Below are positions 39,112 through 39,114 of a stretch of 39,114 nt of DNA, in pieces. The notes below the pieces were generated by a model, which was not told where the DNA came from, searched no databases, and saw only the letters and a program-made list of their open reading frames with translations. The stretch spans positions 1 to 39,114 of the forward strand of contig JAKFUG010000070.1 of the NCBI GenBank assembly GCA_021732785.1, given 5' to 3'. Position 1 is the stretch's first letter. The number at the start of each line of letters is the position of its first letter. The stretch comes from Planctomycetaceae bacterium (lineage in GTDB: Bacteria > Planctomycetota > Planctomycetia > Planctomycetales > Planctomycetaceae). The position numbers were made by a program, and so were the translations under genes.

Positions 39112-39114
39112 GAT

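Noticed and set aside
1-39114. CRISPR arrays, insertion sequences, rRNA and tRNA genes
   Set aside because: No regularly spaced repeats, transposase or RNA-gene signatures were seen; the GGGTTCATCCC in the candidate RNA at 12465-12475 is T-loop-like but lacks the rest of a tRNA.

Overview
The window comes from a planctomycete chromosome, probably from the Planctomycetales/Gemmatales side. The evidence is gene content: three DUF1501 proteins with twin-arginine leaders, a DUF1598 protein, a cytochrome c/WD40 fusion, a secreted protein with the LEPR N-terminal motif, a type III (GlnT-like) glutamine synthetase and many small intergenic hairpins. No rRNA, tRNA, CRISPR array or insertion sequence was seen.

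Layout. 1-2670: a minus-strand cluster of a DUF1501 protein, a small antitoxin-like protein and an HNH endonuclease. 2822-6330: the main discovery, a complete chromosomal integron. It has an intact integron integrase (intI, minus strand), a divergent attI/promoter region, and four plus-strand gene cassettes, each closed by a well-formed attC site. One cassette encodes a SUFU-like (immunity-type) protein; the other three encode unrecognised proteins. 6371-7611: a Uma2-like protein and a DUF4256 protein just beyond the array. 7779-11121: a co-oriented set of fatty-acid desaturase, MetX-like alpha/beta hydrolase and glnT. 11201-12565: a TPR membrane protein on the minus strand, then a divergent plus-strand unit with a strong sigma-54 promoter match, an upstream palindrome at enhancer distance, a long RNA hairpin and a textbook terminator. 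This looks like a sigma-54-dependent small RNA or an attenuating leader. 12691-16179: haem biosynthesis hemD-hemE-hemG, with a perfect 31-bp inverted repeat at the hemD stop.

16326-25865: a HEAT-like lipoprotein, an orphan ribbon-helix-helix protein, an SMP-30/gluconolactonase-like protein, a block of palindromic repeats, the cytochrome/WD40 protein, a 29-residue very basic ribosomal-type peptide with its own terminator, the LEPR-motif FKBP isomerase and the DUF1598 protein. 26393-30182: DUF1801, two tandem DUF1501 genes and a small membrane protein. 30382-33903: an AddA-type helicase-nuclease without addB. 34064-36499: an energy-coupling-factor cobalt/nickel importer (cbiM-cbiQ-cbiO). 36706-38748: a lipoprotein and class II fructose-bisphosphate aldolase. 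The window ends with a minus-strand terminator belonging to a gene beyond the right edge.

Most of the window is ordinary planctomycete core genome. The integron and the sigma-54 structured RNA stand out as accessory or undescribed systems. All family names come from reading motifs in the translated sequence; no database search was run.
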